Of a stretch of DNA of 64,000 bases, positions 28,397 to 36,689 are shown piece after piece. The notes beneath the pieces were generated by a model that saw only the letters and a list, made by a program, of their open reading frames with translations, searched no databases and was not told where the DNA came from. Numbering within the stretch: position 1 is the stretch's first letter; each line of letters starts with the position of its first letter. Source of the DNA: Litchfieldella xinjiangensis (GTDB lineage Bacteria > Pseudomonadota > Gammaproteobacteria > Pseudomonadales > Halomonadaceae); the NCBI RefSeq assembly GCF_000759345.1, contig NZ_JPZL01000004.1:372001-436000 (forward strand), given 5' to 3'. Both the position numbers and the translations under genes were made by a program.

Positions 28397-28429
28397 TCTC
28401 TGCGACTCGAACACGACACGGCAATACAC

Positions 28430-28979
28430 ACTGGCCCATCCCGGCCCTGATGGCCCTTACGGGACATCGGCTGGATGGCATGCGTGGGCGCTTCGGCCAG
28501 ACGCCTGCCGTGATCCGGATTCCACCTACCGTGAAATGTGGGCCTCACTGCACGCCGGCCGTGTCTGGAAGGGGGAGTTGCTCAATCGAAAGGAAGGCGG
28601 CGAACTCTACTGGGAAGCGGAAACCACCACGCCCGTGCGTGACGCGCATGGCGCTATCGTCCATCTGGCAGTCGATCACCGCGGTGCGTGACGTTGATGG
28701 CGAGGTGCGGAATTTCGTCGCGGTGTTTCACGACATTGCCGAACGCAAACGTATCGAACAGGAGCTGGAACGCAAGGCGACCCGCGATCATCTCACCGGC
28801 CTTCACAATCGCCGCGCCTTCGATGAAGCCATGTGCCTGGTCATCAGCCCGGCGATACCGCGTACACGCTCATGCTGCGAGCCGACGCCGCGCTCTACCG
28901 GGCCAAACGCGCTGGGCGCAACCGCGCCGAAACCGACATCAATGTGTGTTCACCCAGCGACGCACCCTACGATTGCTAG
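28430..28979 (+). pseudogene. Decayed PAS-GGDEF diguanylate cyclase
   Basis: Pieces of one gene lie in different frames. First LTGHRLDGMRGRFGQTPAVI, then in another frame STYREMWASLHAGRVWKGEL then LYWEAETTTPVRDAHGAIVH (a PAS core), then DVDGEVRNFVAVFHDIAERK, RIEQELERKATRDHLTGLHN and RRAFDEAM (PAC end plus GGDEF start). Directly after, in a third frame, GDTAYTLMLRADAALYRAKR AGRN (the GGDEF C-terminus), ending at TAG 28977-28979. The ~100 central residues of GGDEF, including the catalytic GG(D/E)EF, are missing. It has at least two frameshifts and one internal deletion, so it is non-functional. It follows the intact GGDEF-EAL gene by ~35 nt. Confidence 0.85.
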
Positions 28980-29046
28980 AAAACCATTAACTAGCCACAA
29001 CTAGCCACCCCTGGCACTTCGTCTCGTTCAGGGCGTGCTGAACAAC

Positions 29047-31515
29047 CTAGGAGGCCTTGGAACGCGCCGAACGCATCAACGAGGCGGCCGGAGTGGGCCG
29101 CCCGAACAGGAAGCCTTGGTAATAACCGCAGCCGAGCTGCTCCAGCACTTCGCGCTGCGCCGGGGTTTCCACGCCTTCGGCCACCACATCGAGATCGAGG
29201 CTCTCGGCCAGGGCGATGATCGTCCTGGCGATGGTCACCGCATTGGGGCTTGCCGGCAGGTCGCACACGAATGCCACGTCGATCTTCAGCTCATCCAGCG
29301 GCAACCGTCTCAGATAGGCCAACGACGAATAGCCCGTGCCGAAATCGTCCAGCGAGAAGCGTATACCGTGGGCCTTGAGCTGGGACATCTTGGCGATGAC
29401 ATCCTCGACATCGGTCAAAAGCAGGCTTTCCGTCAGTTCCAGCGTAAGCCGTTCAGCCGGCGCGCCTTGTCGCGCCAGGGCGGCGAGCACCGAGGCTACG
29501 AAATCGGGTTGCTGGAATTCCCTGACACTGACATTGACCGATAGCCGCATCCGCGCCCGCTCGGGATCGTGCTGCCACTCGGCTAGCAATGCCGCGGCAC
29601 GGTCCAGCACATAACGCCCCAAGGGCACGACCAGGCCAGTCTCCTCCGCCAAGGGGATGAACGCGCCGGGAGAGACGAAGCCTCGCTCGGGATGATTCCA
29701 GCGCACCAACGCCTCGGCGCCTATCCAGTGCCCACGGGGGTCGACTTGAGGCTGCAGGTAAAGCTCGAGCTGATCGTTTTCAAGGGCATGGCGCAAGTCG
29801 GCTTCCAGTTGCAGACGCTCATCCAGGCGTCGTTCCATTTCAGGATCGAACAGGCAGGGCTGCTGGTCGCCGAGTTGCTTGGCGTGCAGCAAGGCCATAC
29901 CGGTCTTGCGGAACAGCGCGTCCCGGTCGTCCTGGTCGCCCTGGAAAACATGGACCCCCGCGCTGATGCGACAGGTATAACCGTGGCCATCCAGGTCATA
30001 AGTGGTATTGAGGTCCTGCAGGATATGATTGGCCCGCTTCGTGGCGATGCGTGCCGCGAGCTCGGCATCGGCCGGGAACCCGCATAGGATCAGGGCGAAT
30101 TCGTTGCCATCCAGGCGTGCCAGATCCTCGAGTTGCGGCACATGTCGCTGCAGGCGCTCGGCCAGGTTGAGCAACATACGATCGCCCATGGCCTGCCCCA
30201 ACGCATCGTTGAGCAACTTGAACTTGTCGATATCGATCAGCATCAACATGACGTGGGCGCCGGTCTTCTCGCTCTGGCGCTGACAGATCGACAAACGCTC
30301 GATCAGGGCCGGGCGATTGGGCAGGTCGGTCAGCGGGTCATGATAGGCCAGGTGGTGAATCTTCTCCTGGGCGACCTTCTGTTCGGTCATATCGCTCAGC
30401 GTGGCCACGTAGTGGCTGGTACCGTGTGCGTTGTAATCGACCCGGCTGATGGTCAAGCGGGCCGGATATTGCCGTCCGCTGCGATGCTGCGCCTGCACCT
30501 CGCCCTGCCAGCTTTCGTGTTCACGCAGGTACTCCTGGATTCGCCAGTTGAGCTCCCGCGCCCCTTGGGCGTATTCGATACGTGTCGCCGGCTGGCCGGC
30601 AAGCTCCTCGTCGGTATAGCCGGTGAGCTTGCCGAAGGCGCGATTGAACATCAGCACCCGAGCCTGCCGGTCGAGTACCAGCACCCCATCACGCATCGAA
30701 GCGATCACTTCATAGAGCTGCCGACGCGACATGTAGCGTTCGCGTTCGCTCTGCTGCAGGCGCCTGTCGACCAGTACCGCCCCGAGTGCCGCCAACGCGG
30801 TCAATACTGCGCCCACACTCACCACGTAGATCAGCCAGGTGCCATGGGAGTGCTCGAGCTGCTCGACGCTGGCATGGGGCACGAAATAGGCGCTTGAGAG
30901 CGACACGAAGTACATGCCGCTCGTCGCCCAGACCAGCATGGCCGCCACCGGTACATGGCCCAGCAGGGTCGATAATCGTCGGGCCAGGCGAACACATGCA
31001 TGGCTGGCATACAAGGCAAGGATGCCCAAGGCCATGGTAATCGCCAGGGAGAGCATGAAGCCGCCCGCGGCATAGTGCAGCTGAGCCGGTATATGCATGC
31101 CGGCCAGGCCGGTGTAGTGCATTACGCTGATGCCCAGCCCCAACAAGCTGCCCGCCAGCAAGTAGCGTGAATGCAGAAAATGCGGTTCGGTCAGCGTGTG
31201 CAGCGCATAGAACCCGCCCAGTATCGCTGGCAGGACCGATATCAGCGTCACCGCGAAGTGCGGCATCATCGGAAACGGCAATTTCAGGGCCAGCAGGCCG
31301 ATGAAATGCAGGCTCCACAGCCCACTCCCCAATAGCGTCGCCCCCAACGCCAACCACGCCCAGTGCCGTGCCGTCGTAGATGCCGCTCTGCCCCGCTCGC
31401 CCACCACCAGGCCCGCATAGGCGCCTAAAAAAGCGACCAGGTAACCCAGGAGCAACAACCCGGCCTGGTGGTTGCCTCGGATGATCAGTTCCGTAGATGC
31501 CTCGACACTCGACAT
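29047..31515 (-). CDS. MHYT-PAS-GGDEF-EAL membrane sensor
   Basis: An 822-aa inner-membrane protein. The N-terminal ~250 residues form a seven-helix MHYT sensor with the three motifs SGLWSLHFIG, GISVMHYTGLAGM and ATSGMYFVSLSS (MHYT domains are proposed to bind copper and sense gases such as O2, CO or NO). Then PAS (~275-390), GGDEF (~400-555), EAL (~570-815). The cyclase motif is LDGNEF instead of GGDEF, so cyclase activity is probably lost. The EAL domain keeps GAEALVRW, LELTESLLLTD and LDDFGTGYSSLAYLR, so it should be a phosphodiesterase. GAGGAG precedes the ATG. Probably lowers c-di-GMP in response to a diffusible gas or redox state. Confidence 0.93.
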   Translation of the reverse strand: MSSVEASTELIIRGNHQAGLLLLGYLVAFLGAYAGLVVGERGRAASTTARHWAWLALGATLLGSGLWSLHFIGLLALKLPFPMMPHFAVTLISVLPAILGGFYALHTLTEPHFLHSRYLLAGSLLGLGISVMHYTGLAGMHIPAQLHYAAGGFMLSLAITMALGILALYASHACVRLARRLSTLLGHVPVAAMLVWATSGMYFVSLSSAYFVPHASVEQLEHSHGTWLIYVVSVGAVLTALAALGAVLVDRRLQQSERERYMSRRQLYEVIASMRDGVLVLDRQARVLMFNRAFGKLTGYTDEELAGQPATRIEYAQGARELNWRIQEYLREHESWQGEVQAQHRSGRQYPARLTISRVDYNAHGTSHYVATLSDMTEQKVAQEKIHHLAYHDPLTDLPNRPALIERLSICQRQSEKTGAHVMLMLIDIDKFKLLNDALGQAMGDRMLLNLAERLQRHVPQLEDLARLDGNEFALILCGFPADAELAARIATKRANHILQDLNTTYDLDGHGYTCRISAGVHVFQGDQDDRDALFRKTGMALLHAKQLGDQQPCLFDPEMERRLDERLQLEADLRHALENDQLELYLQPQVDPRGHWIGAEALVRWNHPERGFVSPGAFIPLAEETGLVVPLGRYVLDRAAALLAEWQHDPERARMRLSVNVSVREFQQPDFVASVLAALARQGAPAERLTLELTESLLLTDVEDVIAKMSQLKAHGIRFSLDDFGTGYSSLAYLRRLPLDELKIDVAFVCDLPASPNAVTIARTIIALAESLDLDVVAEGVETPAQREVLEQLGCGYYQGFLFGRPTPAASLMRSARSKAS

Positions 31516-31680
31516 AACCCGCTCCTCGTAAATCTCGTGGACCTGAACCCATAAAGGGCCTGGAGCGATGCCCAGTTTGTACGTAGGAAGCTATCGGCCT
31601 GAAGGGGCGAATCTTGAGCGTGGCGGGCGGGGAACCCGACGTACGGTGCAAGGAGAGTAGTGACCATGGAAAGGAAAATA

Positions 31681-31718
31681 AAAACCCTCAGGGGCCCGCC
31701 TCGGCCCCTGAGGGTTTT
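31681..31718. terminator. Bidirectional intrinsic terminator
   Basis: Perfect 16-bp inverted repeat, AAAACCCTCAGGGGCC and GGCCCCTGAGGGTTTT, with a 6-nt loop. A-tract and T-tract lie within the stem ends. It sits 26 nt past the stop of the beta-barrel protein gene on the minus strand. Confidence 0.95.
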
Positions 31719-31743
31719 CAGTGATTCGTTATGTGCGAGCGAA

Positions 31744-32409
31744 TCAGAACGTATAGCTGATGCCGAACACGGCCACCGGATAGACGGAGAGCTTCTCGGC
31801 ATCACGCTCGAGCTCACGCTCCTCGGCGCGCAGGTTCTGCTGAAAGGTCGGATCGCTGGTGTCAACGCCAGAAGCGCTCAGCGACACATCGACATTGGTA
31901 GCCATCACACCCACTTCGGAGAAGACGCCGAAGCCGCTACGGTGCGAACTGCGCCAGCCCAGGCCCGCATACGGCTGCACGCCATCGGCGATGGTGACTG
32001 CGCCGCGCACGCTATCCAGCTGGTAGGTTTCGCCATTCAGCTCGTAGCTATTGTTACCATTGGCCGCCCGACCGGTCACGTTGGCTTCCATATCGGGGAA
32101 CATGGCGCCGGCGGTGAAATAGAAGCGGCCGGCAAACGGATAGAAATCGAGCTTCAGCGCCCCGGCGGAGATATCCAGGTCGCCTTCGTAGTTCACGTCA
32201 CCGCTTTCATAGTCGCCATCCCAGTTAAGGCCCGCGGTGTAATTGGCAGTGAGGCTGAGACGCTCATGGAAGCGCCAGGAGGCTTCCGCACCTACGCCAG
32301 TCGTACTCGCCAGCGCACCCACGGTCACGGTGCGCTCGAACGCCTGTGCGCTGCCCACGCCAGCGCTCAACAATGCGGCACCCAGGCCGACGGCAATCAA
32401 CTTCTTCAT
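31744..32409 (-). CDS. Outer-membrane beta-barrel protein (OmpW-like size)
   Basis: A 221-aa protein with signal peptide MKKLIAVGLGAALLSAGVGSAQA. The mature part has alternating amphipathic strands (LSLTANYTAGLNWDGDY, GALKLDFYPFAGRFYFTAG, PYAGLGWRSSHRSGFGVFSE) and ends in YTF, the C-terminal phenylalanine signature for insertion by the BAM complex. AAGGGAA precedes ATG 32409. The general layout 'KLDFYPF' and 'PYAGLGW' is common in small porin-like barrels; substrate unknown. It lies 59 nt downstream of a lipoprotein gene on the same strand, so both may be co-transcribed. Confidence 0.82.
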   Translation of the reverse strand: MKKLIAVGLGAALLSAGVGSAQAFERTVTVGALASTTGVGAEASWRFHERLSLTANYTAGLNWDGDYESGDVNYEGDLDISAGALKLDFYPFAGRFYFTAGAMFPDMEANVTGRAANGNNSYELNGETYQLDSVRGAVTIADGVQPYAGLGWRSSHRSGFGVFSEVGVMATNVDVSLSASGVDTSDPTFQQNLRAEERELERDAEKLSVYPVAVFGISYTF

Positions 32410-32467
32410 TTCTGGTTCCCTTGCGTTTTTTTGTGCCACGTTGCTAAACGCAGGTGGCGATGATTCG

Positions 32468-32965
32468 TTAGTTGGAGTTGAGCAGCGTGCCGAGCTCGGT
32501 TTCCTTGACGAAGTACTTGCCATCGTCTTCGCTCAGGCGAGACAGGCTATTACGCGCCATAATCAGGCCCATTTCGGCATGTTGGCGCAGAAAGACAATC
32601 TCACCAGCCACCACATCGATCTCGATATCGGCCCAATTCTCGGCTTTAGAGAAAATGGCATGACGCCCGGGTTCTACCGGGAAGTAGATATGCTGGCTAC
32701 CGCGGGTATACCCCACTTCCGATTCGGCGTCCGTGTCGTCTACAAACACGTTGAACCGTACCAAGGTGCCAGTTATTTCGGGACGTACGACGTAGACTAA
32801 CGCCTCATCCTCTGCTGGCTCGTGTGGCAAACTGAACCCTTCAAGTTCACCCTGCATGGCCTGCCCTGACGGCGCCTTAGCGGCACACCCGGCCAACATC
32901 CCAATGACCAATAGCGCTACGACAACGCGCCATGGTAATAAACCACTCATTCGGCCTGCCTTCAT
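32468..32965 (-). CDS. DUF2846-like lipoprotein
   Basis: A 165-aa lipoprotein. The signal peptide ends in the lipobox LAGC (RVVVALLVIGMLAGCAAK). The mature domain has ALVYVVRPE, FNVFVDD, YFPVEPGRHAIFS and VAGEIVFLRQ, the pattern of DUF2846 proteins (short beta-sandwich with 'vyvyRp', 'V(F)VDg', 'PGxH'). ATG 32965 has AAGGAG 8 nt upstream. Residue after the lipid Cys is Ala, which suggests outer-membrane sorting. Function unknown. Confidence 0.75.
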   Translation of the reverse strand: MKAGRMSGLLPWRVVVALLVIGMLAGCAAKAPSGQAMQGELEGFSLPHEPAEDEALVYVVRPEITGTLVRFNVFVDDTDAESEVGYTRGSQHIYFPVEPGRHAIFSKAENWADIEIDVVAGEIVFLRQHAEMGLIMARNSLSRLSEDDGKYFVKETELGTLLNSN

Positions 32966-33187
32966 CCATAAGCTCCTTGTGCGACTCCCCTGCACATGAT
33001 CAAGGGAGCACGCTCACCCACCGTGAGCGACGTTATCAGTAACGGCCACCGCAGGAGGAACTTTAGAAAAACAACGGGCTATGAGCGCTGCGGCACAAGG
33101 CGAGCCGCACCTAAAACTAGGCGAGCGAAGGAGTAAACCGCTAGGGGTCAGGATTCATCTCAAGCAGCGCCTGGCATCGACAGTAAA

Positions 33188-33529
33188 CTAAGCGTGTTGG
33201 TAATCCCGTACCCGCTCGTAAAGCGCATAGGCGCTCTTGACGGCAAAAGTCTCGTGCTCATCTAGCTCTAATGATTGGTGCAGCGCCTGGTTAACGGATG
33301 CCTCGATCTCCACAGCATAACGCTTAAGCAAGTGATCGAGGTTCATGCGTATCATAATAATCTCCAGCTCGAACTCTTCCTTCTGAGTTTTTCGCAGCTG
33401 TCTCACGCCGTCCGATTCAGCCTGTTCGACTAGCGTTAGCAGTGTATTACTGACGATATCTTCAGCAGCGCTAAGCTTGGGAAGAAGACTCTGAACGAGT
33501 TCTCTGCTATCGATGGTTGATCCTGGCAT
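33188..33529 (-). CDS. Small cytoplasmic hypothetical protein
   Basis: A 113-aa, mostly helical, acidic protein without signal peptide or membrane segment (MPGSTIDSRELVQSLLPKLS to YALYERVRDYQHA). AAGG precedes the ATG. No family comes to mind. Its AT-rich flanks and the gene debris upstream suggest an accessory region next to the flagellin gene. Confidence 0.6.
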   Translation of the reverse strand: MPGSTIDSRELVQSLLPKLSAAEDIVSNTLLTLVEQAESDGVRQLRKTQKEEFELEIIMIRMNLDHLLKRYAVEIEASVNQALHQSLELDEHETFAVKSAYALYERVRDYQHA

Positions 33530-33575
33530 AACTAAACCTTGTTAAAAAACAGCCCCATCATGTTCCGTAGTAGGT

Positions 33576-33678
33576 TTATGCTGCCCAACTCGCCGCCAGC
33601 AGGCCTGCATATGCACCCAGGAAAGTGACAAATTGGCCGAGCGAAACCGACCAGAGGGTTGCCTCGCTGGATCAGCAT
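33576..33678 (-). pseudogene. 5' fragment of an MHYT sensor gene
   Basis: On the minus strand ATG 33678 reads MLIQRGN, then after a one-base frame change LWSVSLGQFVTFLGAYAGLL AASWAA and a stop. FLGAYAGL is identical to the first helix of the intact MHYT protein at 29047-31515 (VAFLGAYAGLVVGERG), and the RGN at the start also matches. So this is a broken copy of the beginning of an MHYT gene; no further MHYT sequence follows downstream. Confidence 0.55.
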
Positions 33679-33807
33679 ATTGCTTCATTAACGCATGCTG
33701 TGTTGCGCTTCCTATTACAGCTAGTGAATCTGAATTCACGCGTGGCCTGAAGCGATGTCCAATAGCTATCGGCATGTACGGAGGAAGATGCTGATCTTTC
33801 CCGCCAT

Positions 33808-33838
33808 AAAAAAAGGCGGGGCCGAAGCCCCACCTTTT
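33808..33838 (-). terminator. Intrinsic terminator of flagellin gene
   Basis: On the minus strand: AAAAGGTGGGGC - TTCG - GCCCCGCC then seven T. It starts 26 nt after the flagellin stop codon. UUCG tetraloop; the A run also makes it usable from the plus strand. Confidence 0.95.
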
Positions 33839-33863
33839 ATTACCGATACTGCTGTGCTTGGAA

Positions 33864-34754
33864 TTAACCCAGCAGAGACAGTACGGACTGCGGCACCTGG
33901 TTGGCCTGGGCCAGGACGGACGTACCGGCCTGCTGCAGGATGCCAGCGCGAGTCATGTTGGAGACTTCAACCGCGTAGTCAGCGTCTTCGATACGCGAAC
34001 GAGCGGCAGACAGGTTGGTGGAAGTAGTGGAGAGGTTCTCAATTACCGAATCAAAACGGTTAAGGGTCGCACCCAAAGTCGAACGCGCTGTATTAATCTG
34101 ATCCAGAGCGGAGTCGATAGTGTCAAGAGCACTTTGTGCATCGCCTGCACTAAATGCAGCGCCAGCGGTCAAGTCGCCTTCTTCAACTGGCGGTGTAGCA
34201 GTAGCATCAGCTGCAGCAGCATAAGTCCCTTTAAGGTCGTCAAGACCCAAGGTTGCAGTAGTAGCATCAACCTTATTTACATCAATACGGTCATTTGCAT
34301 CGTTATTAGCACCAACCTGAATGGTCATTGCATCAGTACCATTCAGTACCTTTGTGCCGTTAAAATCAGCACTTCCTGAAATGCGACCTATTTCTTCGAT
34401 CCGCTCGTCAATTTCTGTTTGGATAGAAGTGCGGTCATCTGCAGAGTTAGTATCACTAGCTGCCTGCACTGTCAGCTCACGGATACGCTGCAGGTTGTTA
34501 TTGATCTGGTCCAGACCACCTTCCATAGTCTGGATCATGGAGACACCATCATTGGCGTTACGGCTCGCCTGGTTCATGCCGGTGATCTGAGCCGACATGC
34601 GGTTGGCGATGGCCTGACCGGCGGCATCATCCTTGGCACTGTTGATACGCAGGCCGGAGGACAGACGCTCCATGGCAGTCTGCTGGGCACTCTGGGCCTT
34701 GCCTAGGTTGTTCTGGCCGATCAGGGCGGTGATGTTGGTATTGATCACTGACAT
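33864..34754 (-). CDS. fliC: Flagellin
   Basis: The 296-aa filament protein has the two conserved ends and a short variable middle. The N-terminal D0/D1 reads INTNITALIGQNNLGKAQ, RLSSGLRINSAKDDAAGQAI and ELTVQAASDTNSADDR. The C-terminal part reads RSTLGATLNRFDSVIENL, RSRIEDADYAVEVSNMTR and ends VLAQANQVPQSVLSLLG. The variable region (~160-215) is Ala/Thr/Asp-rich and GC-poorer than neighbours. GGAAGGAAA precedes the ATG. A sigma-28 promoter lies ~107 nt upstream. No other filament genes are adjacent, so it stands as a single-gene late flagellar unit. Confidence 0.96.
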   Translation of the reverse strand: MSVINTNITALIGQNNLGKAQSAQQTAMERLSSGLRINSAKDDAAGQAIANRMSAQITGMNQASRNANDGVSMIQTMEGGLDQINNNLQRIRELTVQAASDTNSADDRTSIQTEIDERIEEIGRISGSADFNGTKVLNGTDAMTIQVGANNDANDRIDVNKVDATTATLGLDDLKGTYAAAADATATPPVEEGDLTAGAAFSAGDAQSALDTIDSALDQINTARSTLGATLNRFDSVIENLSTTSTNLSAARSRIEDADYAVEVSNMTRAGILQQAGTSVLAQANQVPQSVLSLLG

Positions 34755-34861
34755 GGTGACTTTCCTTCCAATTAGTTAGAGGCTCCATTGGCTGGCCACG
34801 ATCCAGGTTCTTCGATGCTGCTCGGGGCCTGCCACAACGGCGCCGTTGGCCGTTACCCTAT

Positions 34862-34888
34862 TTATCGGAAGGGGGCGGGGAAGCTTTA
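34862..34888 (-). promoter_or_regulatory. Sigma-28 (FliA) promoter of flagellin
   Basis: On the minus strand: TAAAGCTT, 11 nt, TCCGATAA. The consensus is TAAAGTTT-N11-GCCGATAA, so both boxes match at 7 of 8 positions with exact spacing. The leader to the flagellin ATG is about 100 nt. Confidence 0.9.
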
Positions 34889-34942
34889 GTAAAAGATGCG
34901 AATTTTTTTAAGAAGGTTGGGTGACGACGCTCAGGGCGGCCG

Positions 34943-35701
34943 TCAGGCCGCGCCATTCAAGGTCTGCGAGGCTATCTGGCCCGGCATGAAAATCGTCTCT
35001 ACTACCTGTGTTGGCGTGTCATGCTGCCCTCGGGCGGCCGACATTTCGCTCTGCAACTGTGCGAGTTCCAGGCGGGCGCTGAGTAGCGCCTGCCTGGCCA
35101 TGGCCGCAACCTTGCGATCCTGGGTCGAGGGGTCGGCGGGCGCCAGCGCGGCGGCAATGACCTTTTCCATCTTGGCGATGGTGGCTTGCGGATCGCCCTT
35201 GATGGGGCCGCAATCGATCGACACCTCCCCCGCTACGGCATAACGCTTGCCGTCAGGGCCCACTTCATACTCGTAGCTAGCGCCGCCTGAATAGGCCCCA
35301 CCGGCGATCTGGTGGGCCATCTCGTGCTGGCGTACTGCGCGGTCAGTGACCTTGAGCTGTTCCAGGTGGGCGAGCTGCTCGACGCTTAGCGATTCGCCGT
35401 TGGGCGCCCGGGGGGCTACCCCCTGGTGGCGCTGAGGATCGGGTTCTTCCCCTTTGGCTGTATAAACTGGCGCCTGCCCTTCTTTCGTCTCGTCCTGAGC
35501 CGTTCTTGAACTGGGCGTCGCGGGACTCTCGAAGCGATAGCCAGCCTGACGGCTACGGACCTCTTCGACATGTGCCGCACCGCCGGTGACCTGGCTACCG
35601 GGGCGCCCCTCAGGAGCGCTTGCACTGCGCCCAGCCGGGCTGACTTGCGTCGTCTGGCGCAAGGCGATAGCGGCGTGGTTGACTACGGGAGCGATCTGCA
35701 T
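34943..35701 (-). CDS. SprA-related putative metalloprotease
   Basis: A 252-aa protein of the SprA-related / 'putative metalloprotease CJM1_0395' family. The N-terminal third is disordered (Pro, Ser, Gln). The conserved C-terminal part carries [20 protein letters not shown] with the zinc motif HEMAH, then [27 protein letters not shown] and a helical end. AAGGAA precedes ATG 35701; an earlier start adds ten residues. It lies directly upstream of flagellin on the same strand, but flagellin has its own promoter between them. No clear signal peptide, so location is uncertain. Role in motility is a guess from position only. Confidence 0.82.
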   Translation of the reverse strand: MQIAPVVNHAAIALRQTTQVSPAGRSASAPEGRPGSQVTGGAAHVEEVRSRQAGYRFESPATPSSRTAQDETKEGQAPVYTAKGEEPDPQRHQGVAPRAPNGESLSVEQLAHLEQLKVTDRAVRQHEMAHQIAGGAYSGGASYEYEVGPDGKRYAVAGEVSIDCGPIKGDPQATIAKMEKVIAAALAPADPSTQDRKVAAMARQALLSARLELAQLQSEMSAARGQHDTPTQVVETIFMPGQIASQTLNGAA

Positions 35702-35856
35702 AGGGCTTTCCTTGCCAAACTGGCATCGCATTTAGGGGTAGGTTCCCAATACGGTAAAGTATCGGGTAGCCACCCTGCCCAGGCAAGCCGGTAAGTAAAC
35801 GCTTCTTGGAACGCCAACGTGGGGTTGCATGCGCCTGGCATTACCTTCAAAAAGCC

Positions 35857-36023
35857 CGCGCAGAGATCCGTATCGCCGGACCGCGCGCTCCTACAACCCC
35901 AGAGTCTTGCCTTTTGGGTTAGCCATCCAGGCTACTGTAGGAGCGCAGCTCGGCTGCGCGAGGGGTTATAGGCTTCTGGCGAGTCATCCGATAAGCTCGC
36001 GCAGCAATAGCTGCGCTCCTACA
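35857..36023. repeat. REP-like palindromic repeats (three units)
   Basis: Three units. 35857-35895 reads CGCGCAGAGATCCGTATCGC then CGGACCGCGCGCTCCTACA. 35936-35961 reads TGTAGGAGCGCAG, CT, CGGCTGCGCGAG. 35996-36023 reads CTCGCGCAGCAATAG then CTGCGCTCCTACA, the inverse of the second. Each can fold as GCGCAG / CTGCGC hairpin, and units alternate in orientation as in a BIME. They occupy most of the 400-nt gap 35702-36105, which has no other feature I can support. Confidence 0.85.
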
Positions 36024-36105
36024 CGAGGGTGGCAGGCATGGCGCCTCATCAAGCAATGGCAATGGATGGCACTCTATACACTGGAAGAGAAAAATTGGCG
36101 AATCT

Positions 36106-36336
36106 ATGCCCAGTATCGATGTGGTGATCGACCTGACCCGTGACGAATGCCTGGCTCATTACGCGGGCGTGGCTCGAGAGGTACATGCTCAGAGTATTGA
36201 TGGCCGTCGCGTGCAGTTTCCGGCCATGGCACTGCGCCGCATCGTTGGCCGCGATGGTGTACATGGTATTTACCGGCTCACGTTCAGCAGCAGCGGCAAG
36301 TTCGAATCGATCGAGGCGCTCAGTCGACTCGGGTGA
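36106..36336 (+). CDS. DUF2835 family protein
   Basis: A 76-aa soluble protein: VVIDLTRDECLAHYAGVARE, then DGRRVQFPAMALRRIVGRDG, then VHGIYRLTFSSSGKFESIEAL. These follow the DUF2835 pattern (Leu-rich start, 'DGRRVQFPAxxLRxFV', 'GIxGxFxL', 'KFxsIxxL'), a small family confined to gammaproteobacteria as far as I know. Ribosome site is weak. Function unknown. Confidence 0.82.
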   Translation: MPSIDVVIDLTRDECLAHYAGVAREVHAQSIDGRRVQFPAMALRRIVGRDGVHGIYRLTFSSSGKFESIEALSRLG

Positions 36337-36430
36337 CGGTGGCTTCGCTGCTGCTATTGCCCGTTCCTCAAGCTCCGTTCACGGGCGAGTTCCGCCAGTG
36401 TCATAGCCTTGTCTCGACTCATGGTCTGAG

Positions 36431-36456
36431 ATACATTGAATACATGTAATACAAAG
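36431..36456. promoter_or_regulatory. Candidate operator of the toxin-antitoxin operon
   Basis: Three direct copies of ATACA start at 36431, 36440 and 36449, exactly 9 nt apart, and the central part contains the palindrome TACATGTA. They lie 12-37 nt before the antitoxin start, where antitoxin or toxin-antitoxin complexes usually bind. Confidence 0.5.
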
Positions 36457-36467
36457 AGACCGCTTCC

Positions 36468-36689
36468 ATGGCTATCAGCCTTCGCCTCGATCATGACCTC
36501 GAGACCCGCCTTAACCATCTGGCCCAGGCCACCGGGCGCACAAAAACTTTTTATCTACGTAAGCTCATTGAGGATCATCTTGACGATCTTGAAGATGCCT
36601 ATCTCGCAGAACGCGCGCTCGAGCAGCTTCGCCAAGGCCGAGACCGTACTCTGACGTCAGAGGAGTTCTGGCGTGACATGGAAGATTGA
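36468..36689 (+). CDS. RelB/DinJ-like antitoxin
   Basis: A 73-aa protein with an N-terminal ribbon-helix-helix DNA-binding fold (MAISLRLDHDLETRLNHLAQ then ATGRTKTFYLRKLIEDHLDDLEDAY) and an acidic C-terminal part ending EEFWRDMED that would wrap the toxin. It overlaps the toxin gene by 17 nt, the normal order antitoxin then toxin. It should both neutralise the toxin and repress the operon through the repeats just upstream. Confidence 0.88.
   Translation: MAISLRLDHDLETRLNHLAQATGRTKTFYLRKLIEDHLDDLEDAYLAERALEQLRQGRDRTLTSEEFWRDMED

Noticed and set aside
28005-28400. A second reading frame over the 3' end of the 25151 gene leading into the pseudogene
   Set aside because: The portion before ~28400 is a shadow of the EAL domain; only the part after it matches PAS sequence and is kept as pseudogene.
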